A DNA stretch of 64,000 nucleotides from Atrina japonica (Eukaryota; Mollusca; Bivalvia; Pterioida; Pinnidae). Below, in pieces: positions 25,235 through 36,639 of the stretch. Both the position numbers and the translations under genes were made by a program. A model generated the notes under the pieces. The model did no database searches. It saw nothing but the letters and a program-made list of their open reading frames with translations, and was not told where the DNA came from. Each line of letters begins with the position of its first letter. Position 1 is the stretch's first letter. Location: contig BROG01000006.1 in assembly GCA_030159075.1 (NCBI GenBank), positions 746,501-810,500 of the forward strand, read 5' to 3'.

Positions 25235-25370
25235 GCATGACATCCTAGCAGAAGACCACGAACATGGTCCTATCTCGTTTGGGACTCGCAATTGTTCTTC
25301 ATGTTGAGACAATTTTATATCCAATCTGTCGTATTCTAATGGACTTGGTGCTTCAATTATCAATCGGTAT
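25235..25370 (+). repeat. PLE 3' region fragment
   Basis: Shares 'GGGACTCGCAATTGTTCTTC', 'ATGTTGAGAC' and 'TGTCGTATTCT' with 5610-5680, which lies downstream of the PLE RT C-terminus there. Confidence 0.65.
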
Positions 25371-25689
25371 CGCTTCATTTTTACCTTAGATTAGATAATG
25401 CCTTCCTGATGTAGCTATGTGTAGGATGTTCAAACCTACACCGAACGTGTGTGGCAATAGCATGCTTCATTTTCAGTTCACTAAACTATAATTAAACATT
25501 TCATATTACTTTTGTTGGCACACACCTGCCAGCCTTTATTAATAACACATTTATCTCTAAATGACTAGTGGAGTACAGGATTATAAAATGCTTAATAAGT
25601 CTGAATGAAATATGATAACCCTTGTTTAAGAAATGAAAAAAAGAAATTCCCCATACAAATAAAAGCAACAAATGGGAATATCATATTCA

Positions 25690-25850
25690 TAAGTTAAACC
25701 TATTTTTACCCAGTTAAACCTAGTTTTTCTCATCAAAAACTATGTTTAACCGAGAAAAACTTTTATTGCACAAAATAAATAAAAGGATACTAAACCTAGT
25801 TCTTCACGAGAAAAGCATTGTTTAACTGAGAAAAACTATAATTTACTACG
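25690..25850. repeat. short-motif repeat, family H
   Basis: Variants of 'GTTAAACCTAGTTTTTCTC' and 'GTTTAACTGAGAAAAACT' repeat in both orientations, as at 6940-7140. Confidence 0.6.
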
Positions 25851-26191
25851 CTACAATCACATTTATGTGAGTTTGATACAGTTGACCTGGTCTACAAAAA
25901 TATACTGTCGATTGGAAATTCCAGCATTCTTTTATATCTAGTGCAGGTTATTTATGTGTAGAATCAGAATGGTGTTGGACGAAATTATTATCATACTAAC
26001 TAATGACTTGATATTTAAAATCCCAGGTACACTTTTAGAAAAAACAAAAACAATTGTCAATGATGTCAACAATCTCTTTTAAAACTTTTGATGTAGAATA
26101 GTTGTTTTTAAGACTAGAAAAGAAGTATGTTTTGATATTATGAAATATTATGAGAAAAACTGGTTTGTCTTCAAATTTTACAGAAGCTGTT

Positions 26192-26375
26192 TAGAATTTT
26201 AAGTATCCACATCTGAGTAACACCACATCTGGTAGAAGTGAACAGTATTGCTGAAGTTTCTCCTTAGCAACTGTCAGTATCTTGGTAAGGAGTAAATATA
26301 AAGGTTTGATGGAACATTTGATGGACCCTGCCATGTACCTCTGTTTATATGGGGTTTTGTCAAGATTAAGGGACC
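26192..26375 (-). pseudogene. PLE reverse transcriptase fragment
   Basis: The minus strand gives KTPYKQRYMAGSIKCSIKP then LYLLLTKILT and VAKEKLQQYC, the RT region just after the KLHK motif. The first 28 codons of the 69-codon frame are from other sequence. The fragment is isolated and followed on the plus side by family B. Confidence 0.8.
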
Positions 26376-26660
26376 GCCTAAATATCGGAGCCACAATCAA
26401 AAAATGTAATTAGGAAATATCTTCTGTTACGTACGACCATGGACGCTGGGGGGCACGGACTTGTTTTTGGGCTTTAGAAGAAATGTACAGATATAAATAT
26501 AAACAAATAAAATTTTACTTTTAATAGACTGTTTTCGAGTTCTTACATAATCTGTTTTTTTTATTTCTTCAAAAGCTAAAATAGACAACATTTTACAGTG
26601 GTTACAGTTAGACGGATTTGGCTATATTTAGATTAAATATCTGACCTTGTAAAATCACAA
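26376..26660 (+). repeat. family B with leader, paralogue of 23.6-23.94 kb
   Basis: 'GAAATATCTTCTGTTACGTACGACC', 'TTTTCGAGTTCTTACATAATCTG' and 'CTTCAAAAGCTAAAATAG' occur in the same order as at 23.64-23.85 kb, again beside a minus-strand PLE RT scrap. Confidence 0.75.
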
Positions 26661-27284
26661 CACAAATTAAATGAAATTTTCGTGTTTAAATTAGTTTTGT
26701 TAATCCATTGTTTGTATTTACACCGCATTTAAATGCATTTTACATGAATTGCATGAATTGAAGCAACGTAGCCCCACACACTAGAAGTGACTTTTTATCA
26801 CGTGATTACAAAATATACGTACGGAATACCAAGGGACAACTGTAAAAAAGCCGGGTAACTTTGACAACATTAATGCTTAAATCGAAAATACAAAATGTAT
26901 GAAGATCAGTAGTTTATGTTGGATCAGATGATAAAAGGGCAGATTGTTATTTAACTGGTCATGACGGGACTGGTTAGTCATTTGTCCTATAGGAAATTAG
27001 CAATGTATTCGAAACAATTGGGAAAAGATATTGTATAACGTCCAGTGCAGGTTTATGTGTCTTAATGTATGGTAGCAGAACCTTCACAATTCCTAAAAGG
27101 TTAGATTTGTTAGACAACAGACATACATGTGATGAATTATGCATTAATTGAATAATGATGAACGTTTTTTTATATTGCAAAATGCAATATAATTGGATAT
27201 GAAAGGTTGATCATTGATGGGATGTCCATGTTACGTTCCAGAATATCAAATTCAATTGAGTTGGTATGAACAAGTTTAAGACTC
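26661..27284. other. AT-rich spacer
   Basis: Nothing recognised. Confidence 0.5.
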
Positions 27285-27500
27285 TGAAATTCACAGATAC
27301 CAAAGTATTAATCGAAAAAAGGGTTCAATGAAACAATATACTAATCATGTAAAATCTGGACAAACGGACCTATTACAATCTATTGGTGGGATCTGGTGTC
27401 ATGGTCACACCCGAAGACGGAATCCTCGAAGTAATTGAGTTAGAGGATTCAACAATCTCTATCGAATAGGCAATTCAACATTTCACTCAGTGAAACACTA
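27285..27500 (-). repeat. PLE 3' tail (family A), diverged
   Basis: Starts with 'CACAGATACCAAAGTAT', continues with 'GACAAACGGACCT', 'GGTGGGATCTGGTG' and ends with 'TTCAACATTTCACTCAGTG', the reverse complement of family A from its 3' end to the edge of the RT C-terminus. It lies at the point where the helicase relic at 27.51 kb loses its upstream part. Confidence 0.7.
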
Positions 27501-27509
27501 TAATTGTAA

Positions 27510-27933
27510 ACCACAAAAATGATACCAGAGTATTTGATGGACTTCAGGTAATACTTGCTGGTGACCTTTATCAGTTACAATCAGTAAAAATTCAGTTGTA
27601 TCATGATATCGGACATCGATGATATACTGTAAAATGGTGTGAATCTGTATGCCCTACACACTGTCATAATAAATTTATAGATCATCGACAGAGAACGAAC
27701 TGTGAATGAACCTGAACGTGGGCAACCATCTGACTACACTGTGTTACTTGTGAACTCTCTCAGTAGACTTATATCTCGGGTAAGACTAGAAAATCTATGC
27801 GTTTGTTTGCACTGAATAATGTGAGTCTGTGTAACTATAAGAAATTAACAAGTATTTTAGGTGAACTATATATAATCTAATCGGATGGAAATGGTTTGAA
27901 TAACTTTTGATACCAAAATGTTTCTGACACACA

Positions 27934-27992
<59 letters not shown>

Positions 27993-28145
27993 AGATGTTT
28001 CTTGATGTTTCGTACAAACACTTTCTTTTTTATTTTCCTAGGATTTTACTCCTGTGAAATCTATTCAAGAGTGTATTTTGAACATCACAAATTATCTCAA
28101 TTATCTGGCACCAGCAAAATATATTATTTAAGTTTAAAGGAGTGA
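27510..28145 (+). pseudogene. PIF1-like helicase fragment, broken
   Basis: The segment starting near 27515 translates to NDTRVFDGLQVILAGDLYQL, which matches helicase motif III of PIF1-type DNA helicases (usually a GDFYQLPPV-like string). Stops and frame changes follow, then fragments such as NEPERGQPSDYT and LVNSLSRLIS. At about 28075-28125 the frame gives HHKLSQLSGTSKIYY, like a conserved segment near the end of the helicase core in mollusc PIF1-like proteins. A CA microsatellite lies in the middle and a PLE tail replaces the upstream Walker A/B part. PIF1-like helicases in such genomes can be host genes or parts of Helitrons; no Rep domain is seen here. It is clearly non-functional. Confidence 0.6.
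27926..27989. repeat. (CA)n microsatellite
   Basis: About 30 CA dinucleotides with one early interruption. The apparent Cys/Val or Thr/His repeat proteins across it are artefacts. Confidence 0.98.
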
Positions 28146-28239
28146 TATATCATGATTACTATATTACCAGGCGTGGGAGATAATTGTTCAGACCTAGAAT
28201 ATGGTGTGTTTACTATAAAATGACAAAACAAAAATTAGA

Positions 28240-30260
28240 AGCAGGGTTCGTTTTAGCAGAATAGATCAATTACATGATACCTGTTCTGACATTAATGATG
28301 TTAAATTGGATGTCAGGCGTAAATGTGACAAACCTCGACAAAGTGAAAAGCTGATTTCAAATACAAAGCAAAATCGCAAAACAATTGCACACAATTTCCA
28401 ATCACATGAATTTGATAGCGATAGTTCTAAAATTCTAAGCGATACTGAAAGTGACCAAAAATTCAAATTTTATGCACAGAAAAATAGAGAAAGAAGTAGG
28501 CCTACATAGGTATAATGTACCTGAAAACTCGTCACGAAGAGAAAATAGAAAGCATGCAATTTATGTCCAAAACAAAAGCACAGATTTAAATCCCTCTAAA
28601 CTCAATTGAAAGGATATCAAGAAAATCTCGAAGCCCCAGCAGTAGTAGTTCAAGTTTAAGTTATGGTAAGTCCGGAACAAATGTGCGGTGCACTGAGTAC
28701 CGACACAGTCGATTACTGCCAAACTTGAAACTCAGATTTAAATTCGGATTCGGATTATAATGATGTGATAAATGTGCCTCGCACTTGTCACAGAAAACCT
28801 AAATATAAACACAAAAGAAAAGAAAAAGAACGTCAGATCTATGATGGAACTACAGAATTTCGATATTTTCTGCATCATTTTGAAAAAGTTGCCAAATGGA
28901 ATGACGGGGATGACGATGACAGAGCACAACCAATATCAATGTGTTTACGTGGACAGGAACAAGAGGTTCTTACTTATCTCACACTCCGTCAGTTAGATAG
29001 TTTTTAAGCTATAAAAAGAGCACTCTTAAAACGGTTTGATCCGCCAGAACTAGAAATGTCCCACAGAGCAGCATTTCGTAGTAGGCACAGAAATAAAAAT
29101 GAATGTGTCGCTGATTACGGCTTTAGTATTAGAAAAATGGATAGAAAAGCTTTCTCAGATGTCCCGAGGGGTGTACGCGAAAAAGACATTCTTATTGACC
29201 AGTTCATTAGTGATTTAGGTAACTGGGAATTAAAGAAACACGTGAGATTTAACAGACCTTCTACACTGGATGAAGCTATTTCATTAGCTGTCGAATACGA
29301 ATCTGTAGAAGGGCCTCATTACAGAAAACCTTTAAATGAGCATGTATCTGTAGTAAATTGCGAGAAAACTGAATTTATAGATGTTAGACTAAAAGAAATG
29401 CAACGCAATCTTTACATACGCTAAGGAAACAGACAACTTTTAACATACAAAATGTAATGTGTCATAATGTAGGGGAAAGGACATTCCAAAAATAGGTGTC
29501 CTAGAAATGAGAATCAGAACCCCAGAGAAACAAATGAATCATCACAAAAGTTACAGTTAAACCAGCAAGGGTTGAGCTCACGCTCGACAGCTTAACCCCA
29601 GAGGTGACATTGGCTGACAACAGTAGTCCAATTCAAGGGCCTATAGTTAAACTTCATGCCATAGTGTCAATAGTTAATTTTTGAAAACTTCAGTGTGTGA
29701 GACACCTATCAGTAAACTTGTTGATTCAGGTTCTACAGTTACTATAATAGATGAAAGTGTCTATGAGAAAATTTCTCGTGAAGATACAGTATTACAAAGT
29801 GTCTTTTTAAAGCTGAATGCAGCTGATGGTCGAGAAATTGCGGTGTTAGGTAGTACGACTGTTAAACTTAATATTAAGAGTAAATGTTATGAGTATGTTG
29901 TAATTGTTGCCAAAATTGGTAGTTTGGAAGGTATATTAGGTACCGACTTCTTGTACAAGTACTGTGGGGGCTATTGATTTTAGACAAAAGTTGCTAAAAT
30001 TAGAAGATATTACTATCAATTTGGAACAAGAGGAGAATGAATGTGCTCAGATTAAAGTTATTGAGTCGTTAAGTGTCCCTATAGACTCTGTGAGGACTGA
30101 AGTTTTAGATGACTCCTGAGGATCAGGAAATAATGATGTTCCCATATCTCCGATTACAAACACAACAGAGCTTCGCAAAAGAAGACCTGGACGTATCATT
30201 AAACCCAGAGACATATATTATCCATGATATTTAACAGATTCTAAATTTATTTAGTGCTAT
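28240..30260 (+). pseudogene. Ty3/gypsy-like gag-protease relic with deleted pol
   Basis: Gag: from about 28765 the frame reads IYDGTTEFRYFLHHFEKVAK, then a stop at 29005, then the retrotransposon gag core at 29056-29424 (VPRGVREKDILIDQF, LDEAISLAVEYES). Near 29455-29510 a degraded zinc knuckle remains (GKGHSKNRCPRN). Protease: 29681-29977 has LVDSGSTVTIID (active-site DSG rather than the commoner DTG), then ILGTDFL. After about 30000 come an acidic stretch with a stop and RKRRPGRIIKPRD, a basic tail like that closing gypsy integrases. RT, RNase H and integrase core are absent, so most of pol is deleted. 28240-28506 is an open acidic frame that may be the gag N-terminus. It is followed by a zinc-finger ORF and a 3' LTR; no 5' LTR was found. 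Confidence 0.75.
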
Positions 30261-30648
30261 ACAAAATAAAGATATCATATATTTGTTTAAAAGCAGCACT
30301 GCTTTGTACGTGTAATTATGTTTTGTAATTATGAATTCGTTTCAGCTCATGTTTATGGTCATTCCATAGTAAATTTGTTGATTTTTTATTTGTTTTTTAT
30401 TTTCAGGTTGTAATGGTATCAAGAGGAAGCTGAAATTATTGTTTTGTATATCAGAATAAATAAATAAAAATAAATATAAATGCTGATAGCTGATACAATT
30501 CAAATGATATCTGATTAACTAGAAAAAATTGACGATGTCACTGACTAGTTTTCAGATTCAATTGAATTGTGATATACATGTAGATAATTGACAAGTTTTT
30601 TTCTTAAAAGTTAATATGCATATATTAAAATTTTAAATTATTTTCCAG

Positions 30649-31557
30649 GTGGACTTTCTTGAAACATCCGTTTTCCCTCATGAATTAAGGTCTCTTGATT
30701 TTGACGTCGCTCCTGACTGGCCTGTTAATGGAATGGCTGGCTTGTCAAGTGGAAAAATGTGAAACAGATACCTTTAAGATACATGGAAATTTAAAATATC
30801 ACTGGGACAGAACGCATGAAAAAGAACAAAAGATGTTTGTTTGTCTAGAAAATAAATGCAAATATAGATCACGTACAAAAACTTCGATACGGAGACATCT
30901 TCGTAAGGACAATGAAATGACGGAGAGGAATATAATAGATTTAATGGATAAGATTAAAGTAATAGGTATTCCCACATTAGGATATGTTGATCCGGGAAAT
31001 AAAATGCTGTCGGTTCTTCGTATGCGTCCCAGCATAGCAAGACAAAAAAGAAAGCAATGGCGCGTAAAAAAAAATTGTGTGAAACCATCGTATTGTGATG
31101 AACTCCTGCAACAATGGAATAATAGATTTATACTGCCTAGGGACAGTTACAATGTAAAAAATTTCAGATACCAAAGTATAAATCAATAGAATGTCCAGGA
31201 CATAGATACAAATCCGGTAAAAATGGACAAACACGGACCTCTGGAAACCAAGAGGTGGGATCAGGTGCCATGGAGGAGTAAGCATCCCCTGTCGACCGGT
31301 CACACCCTCCGTGAGTCCACAGTCAACTCCAATGAAACACGTGAGGAGTGTATCCTCGTCACAATTGGTACAGGCGTCTCAACAACCGCCAACGAAAAGG
31401 CAACTCAGCATTTCACTTAGTGAAACAGAGTAGTCGCAAACAAGCCTATTATACCGACCGTAAAATTTGCGGAACGTTGACATTTAACATGGATTCCATT
31501 CCAGATGTTTATCCGCAAAATATGGAAGATGTGTGGAATCATTTTGACTCAGAATAA
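30649..31557 (+). pseudogene. C2H2 zinc-finger reading frame, split by a PLE tail
   Basis: A splice-acceptor-like TTATTTTCCAG ends at 30648. The frame 30695-31189 (TTG start, so probably not a true start) encodes two C2H2-like fingers: CQVEK-CETD..HWDRTH (C-x4-C-x13-H-x4-H) and FVCLENKC..IRRHLRK, which lacks the last His. A basic C-terminal region follows, with VGIP..GYVDPGNK-type loops and a Lys/Arg cluster. The frame runs into a minus-strand PLE tail at about 31155. Beyond it, 31490-31557 is open (MDSIPDVYPQNMEDVWNHF) with a stop, then AATAAA-type signals within 35 bases. This could be the last exon of a broken host gene or a third ORF of the LTR element; its position between the pol relic and the 3' LTR fits either. 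I do not recognise the protein. Confidence 0.45.
31155..31487 (-). repeat. PLE RT C-terminal scrap plus 3' tail (family A)
   Basis: The minus strand translates to STFRKFYGRYNRLV and YSVSLSEML, the end of the PLE RT, then runs through the conserved non-coding tail to 'TTTGGTATCTGAAA'. It is well preserved and nearly identical over the tail to 51.99-52.23 kb, suggesting recent spread. Confidence 0.85.
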
Positions 31558-31764
31558 ATTTTAGTATAAAATATTTGAAATAAATAAACTTTCATTTACG
31601 TGTATTTGTATTGTATGGATATTTGTGATGATGTTCGTTATGATTTAATTTTCAGAGTTGTTCGTTTGTGAAAGGTATGTTATTTAAAAGTAATCCCCGT
31701 CAAGATTATTTTATATTGTTAAACAAATAAATTAAAATGTATTTGTTTATCTAGTGGGGAGGAG

Positions 31765-32319
31765 TGTGACGGGAATGTAATTGTCTGTATGAATATTTCA
31801 CGACCGATAACTCTGTATGTCATCGTTGTTACATAAAAAGAAATTCTCCTATTTAAATTTCTCATTGTCTGTTAAGTTTAATATCACGTGATACTCGGGT
31901 ATGTAAACCCCGATTTTTGTGAATTCAGTGGAGTGGTAATTAGTCAGGTCGACTTAACACTTCTCCGCCATACCTGCAATGTAAGTATTTTCACTTGGGA
32001 GATTGTTATTTATCTCTGTACATGTAAATGTCAGATGATGGTTTGGGAGGGTGGTTTTTACTTATTTTATTTCAAAAGTAACTAAACTTTGATTATATTT
32101 TGACGCATATTCTGAAATGAGTTAGTATTTACTTTTCTTTAATAAAATGTATTAAAACTTCTTATTTTGGCGTTAGTCTTCATTTGTGGTACCTGGTGTT
32201 GTGAATTTTCTGTTTAATTAGTAAACCGAGGATCCTTTAGAACCTGTAAAAGAGGTTGAGAACTACAGTAGACCTTGTAATAAGTACGGGGTACTTACAG
32301 GCCTACCGATCCTGTTACA
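31765..32319 (+). repeat. solitary 3' LTR, 555 bp, with polypurine tract
   Basis: A polypurine tract GTGGGGAGGAG (31754-31764) is followed at once by TGTGAC. The putative right end is GTTACA (32314-32319), giving TG...CA termini in a short inverted repeat. A TATTTAAA box lies at about 31849-31857 and AATAAA at 32141-32146. No second copy is present in the window, so the matching 5' LTR is lost or divergent. Confidence 0.65.
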
Positions 32320-34814
32320 ATTTATATATCCAACTGCATTTGCAATATAGATGACTGCACTGCATACCTCGGTAAAGTGCAATAGGTCACGTGTTTGTAC
32401 ATAGCAAAGGATGGAGTTTCTCAACTTTAGTCAGCGCAGACTCACGAGTCATGACCCACTAGAACCTAAGCTGACTTTGTTAGAAAATTCACCAGATTCA
32501 TATCATTTCATATTTCTAAAATATATGCATTTTTAAATTATCATAGTTATTTTCAGAAATGTTTTTATTTTTCTCACAAGAGTACTTTTGTAAATACCTT
32601 AATTTTTGTTTCAGTCTAATGAAATATGTCAAAATTGACCAAAAATAGTTTTATCCTCTACAGAATCAACAATTTCTCAAAATATTTACATAACAACTGT
32701 AATTTCCTTCATTACAGTTATACAGAACGTCCGTTTTGTTGTGTCAATAAAACCAGTTAGTCATCACGTGATCTAAGTGTTAACCGCTAGCTGGCGTAGG
32801 AATACCTGAATATCTAAGAAACCCCATTCCATGACCATGTTACGGCAGCGATTTGTCGGACAAGTATTCTCTGAACATATGAATGAATCAATAAAGAATA
32901 AAATAACACACATTCATTCCATATTTTTATTTAAAGCCATTAATTACCACAAAACAACAAAAATCACTGAAAGAAATCGAAAACACAAAACTAGGCCTGC
33001 ATCTGTAGCACACTGTATATAATATGCCCATATCATAGGCCTATTGCGATAGATCTAGGTCATGTTATGAAAAGAATCACAGGCCACAGAAATGAAAATT
33101 TGCTTCGTAGTTACGTTGCTTGTAAGTAAGTTGAAAAGGGAGTCAGGTCTAGTGCAATTTTGTCCTGCATCTCTGATAAACAGCTTGCTTTTCCGTCACC
33201 ATATAGGCTATTCCTGTCAGAAACAATTCGTCACTCGCATCGCGTGAAATCGACTCTCAGTTCAACTCAAATCCTATTAATTGCTAGGCTAATTACCAGG
33301 CCCATCTTGTTTTTCACCACCTGCAATATTAATGCCGAGCATAAGTAGTGTTCATAGGTTTCTCAGTAAATTGACGGGATACTCTAAATGATCAGCTGGT
33401 AAAAACTGGAGTCTGAATTGACATATGGATCTATTATAATTTATAGGCCTACACGAACGTGTCGATAATTATCTTTTAAACAGAACAATAAAAGTTTGTT
33501 ATTTCACATCATAATCTGCATTTGTCTTGTTTCAACTGATTTGAAGGATTTGCCAGTGAGCTAGCCTATATACTGAAATAGGTCTACTTACGAAATCAAC
33601 CCCTTCACAGTTCACGACATTTCCCAGCTGATTCAGCGATTGGTAAAATATCGAATAGAATGTTATCAACGAATATTAACAGTCACACTCAAACTTTCTG
33701 TAATATATTCCACTGATAAAATATCAGAATTCAAACAAAAATTTGTTGTAAACAACGATCATCTGATGCTACCCAAATCGCACATGGTAGGCCTATCAGC
33801 CATTTGCACACGGCCCATTCGGGCAATTTTCTTCCGACACATTTAACCCGCCACTACTAAATGGTCGAATATTTAACTAAATCTGAGAATAAGTATTCAA
33901 AATTGTCCATATCACTAGTTTCTTTCAAAATGATATAAAAAAAGAAATTAAGCCTTAATTTCATTAGTATTTGCATGCAGAAAAGATAACTACTTCTCAT
34001 GTCAAAACAGCTGCTGAGCCATTACTTCATATAAAAACACCCCCGCAAAGTCAGTATTCTGGAGTGAATTTAGTATCCAGTGGACAACAGTTTCACTGAA
34101 AATGGTAATGTATATAAATATAAGGATTTTTTTCATTTTTGAACACTTCGTGCTGCAAAGAATTTTTTCCATGAGCAATTGCTTTTATACCCCGATGATG
34201 TTAAAAAAATGAAAAACATTCCTTTAATAAACAAAGGGTATATCTAAATTTCAAAAAGATTAAAATATGAATTTAATTTCCTTCGTGTAAATATAAAATG
34301 TTGCTTAAATTAGAGGATTCTGTGCACATTTAAAAATTGTTGGCTTTATATAAAACAAAGAAGAAAATAACATAAGTGGTAAATATTTATGCCCCATACA
34401 TTGTATTACAAAATATGAAATATGAGTTCAGCAAGTGCATCAAAGTGGTCAGCAGAACTTTGTGTGACGTCATATATAAAATCTAAAAAAAAACGTGAAT
34501 TGGCGAGTTTTCAATGTCATCGACCAATGGAATAACGCGAAGCAAATGAAGAAAATACTACATAAGTGGAAATATAATTATTTATGATATTTACATTGCC
34601 CATCGCCAGTGTACACATAAAATTGAATGACAGGAAATTTCTTCGTGCAAGTCGTGCAAACGAATTGACCCTGTATTTTCATAGTTTTTATTTTACGCTG
34701 CATACATGTATATGTATAGGCATTAATCTCTACTTTCACTTGAAAGTTTGAACGTTTAATGACTGATTTATGGCAAATGCGAAGCTTAGAAGGCATTTAT
34801 CGGATGGAGACATG
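32320..34814. other. spacer without a recognised gene
   Basis: Reading frames reach only 60-72 codons. No motif, RNA or repeat is recognised. The left end of the mariner element must lie near 34.8 kb, but its terminal repeat is not visible. Confidence 0.5.
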
Positions 34815-35745
34815 TGATGGACGGTTGGAATAGTGGAGCAGGGGGTTCGTTATCGTGAGGTTGGCAAGGCACTTGGTGTGCATCACACTAAGACTTATCA
34901 CCAGAGCCTGGGCGAGGTTCCAACAGTATGGTACACTGTAAGGCGACATGGTGGGGCAGAAGAAGGCCTACTTATGCTGCTGATGATCGCTTTTTGGTTA
35001 TACAGGCTCAAAGAAATCTTTCAGCAATTGCAATCCAACTTCGTTCTGACCTTTAAAATACCGGAGTATTTCAACCCAAATAATACACACACGGTTGCAC
35101 GAAAGTGGTCTGCCGTCGAGAAGATCATGTATACGGACCCCGTTGTCTCAAAACCACCGACAGCTACGATATGCTTGGGCCGTGGATAATGTTGGCTGGA
35201 GCAGGATGGACTGGCGTCCTGTCCTCTCTACTGACGAGTCACTGTACTGCATAGACTACACGGATATGCATACTAGAATATGGCGAAGGCAAGGGGAAGG
35301 TTTCATGCTTCAAAAATTGCTGAACACGACCGGTATGGCTCAGGCTCAGTTATGGTCTGGGTGGAATTTGTTTGGAAGGACGCACTGACCTCGTTGTCCT
35401 TGACGGAAGCAAACTGACTGCCCAGCGGTATCGAGATGAGATTCTCGATACCTTAGTAAGGTTGTATACAGATGCAGTTGGTGATTGGTTCGTTTTGATG
35501 GACGATTAATGCCCGTGCTCATACAACCAATGTCGTCCAAGAGTACTTGCAAAGAGAGTGCTTTACTCGTTTGGACTGGCCAGCCCGATTCCCTGGCCTA
35601 AATCCAATTGAACACATGTGGAATAAGAGTTATATGTCTGTATTTCAACCCGTCAGGTCCAACCAAGAAGCACCCAGGAACTTGGTGTCTTCCTTATAAC
35701 TGAGTGAAACGCTATTCCACAAGCGGTGATACAAAAATCTGACAG
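34815..35745 (+). pseudogene. Tc1/mariner-type transposase, frameshifted
   Basis: Several frames together cover a whole transposase. An N-terminal helix-turn-helix region (VEQGVRYREVGKALGVHHTK, 34830-34895) is followed by SRRSCIRTPLSQNHRQLRYA and WAVDNVGW (about 35115-35210). The first catalytic Asp lies in LSTDESLY (about 35225-35250) and RIWRRQGEGF follows. The second lies in MDD near 35500, where an extra T breaks the frame before ARAHTT. The acidic third position is GLNPIEHMWN near 35600. At least four indels and several stops separate these blocks, so no protein is made. The right side runs into a long TA microsatellite at 35755; terminal inverted repeats are not found. Autonomous elements of this type move by cut and paste into TA. 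Confidence 0.85.
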
Positions 35746-35752
35746 GGGCATG

Positions 35753-35754
<2 letters not shown>

Positions 35755-35827
<73 letters not shown>
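35755..35827. repeat. (TA)n microsatellite
   Basis: About 36 uninterrupted TA dinucleotides between the transposase relic and a pogo-like repeat. A shorter TA run lies at 36026-36051. Confidence 0.98.
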
Positions 35828-35829
<2 letters not shown>

Positions 35830-36011
35830 ATAAAACCTGTTATAGCAGAGTCACCTCTATATAAGGATCACCTGTCTATAAAGGCCAGTTTTGAAAAGTA
35901 CCATGACTGCATACTTCAACTAAATTAAACCTGTGTATAAGGGTGACCTGCAATTAAAGGCCAATATTTTCTGGTCCCTTGGGTGGCCCCTATATACAGG
36001 TTTCACTGTAT
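35828..36011. repeat. pogo-like short element, about 180 bp
   Basis: 'AAAACCTGTTATAGCAGAGT', 'CACCTGTCTATAAAGGCC' and 'TATACAGGTTTCACTGTA' give an inverted outer repeat (AAACCTG / CAGGTTT) and a repeating CACCT..TATAA body. The element at 38893-39074 has the same structure. Such short elements are widespread derivatives of pogo-type DNA transposons. Confidence 0.6.
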
Positions 36012-36109
36012 ATAAATATATTTACATATATATATATATATATATATATATTGTATAATCAACCCGTTTAATTTTATACAGAGGTAACCTACTCAATGAT
36101 AAGTTATTA

Positions 36110-36395
36110 TCACATGGGTATTGAGAATGACGTTTGGTGTCAACCTTTTGCAAATATTGCGGTCAGTTTGATGGACTTTTTGCAATAACTCTGTTTCACT
36201 AAATGAAATGTTGAATTGTCTGTACTTACTTTGAAGAAGATTTATTCCTCACTAGTTTATGAGTCCTGGATATTTACATATATTGATCTCCTAGACAGCT
36301 TGTTCCAGATCCATTTTTTTAAAACTAGATTTGTACCTATATCCTGGACATCTTAATGATTTATACTTTGGTATCTGAGATTGTTTTCTGAGATA
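36110..36395 (+). repeat. PLE RT end plus 3' tail (family A), internally deleted
   Basis: 'CTGTTTCACTAAATGAAATG' (the SLSEM codons of the RT end) leads to 'CCTATATCCTGGACATC' and 'TTTATACTTTGGTATCTGAG', but the middle of the tail is missing. Confidence 0.75.
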
Positions 36396-36639
36396 TTTCA
36401 CGTTTTTACTGCTTTTACTAATTGTACTTGATGTACAACAAGAAATACGAGCTACTGTCAGGCATAAAACTATTATACTCCTATACATTGTATGAACATA
36501 AGGTCAGGTCAGGTCAAGTGTGATATGCATATACAAATGATCAGATGTGCCAGGGCGTGTTCAACACATGAACATTTCATATGCAGAGATAAACAGAAGT
36601 TAAACATATCACAAAAACAAATTAAATACAAATTTCATA

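Noticed and set aside
27795..27986. Reading frame with a long Cys-Val repeat
   Set aside because: It is the antisense translation of a CA microsatellite.
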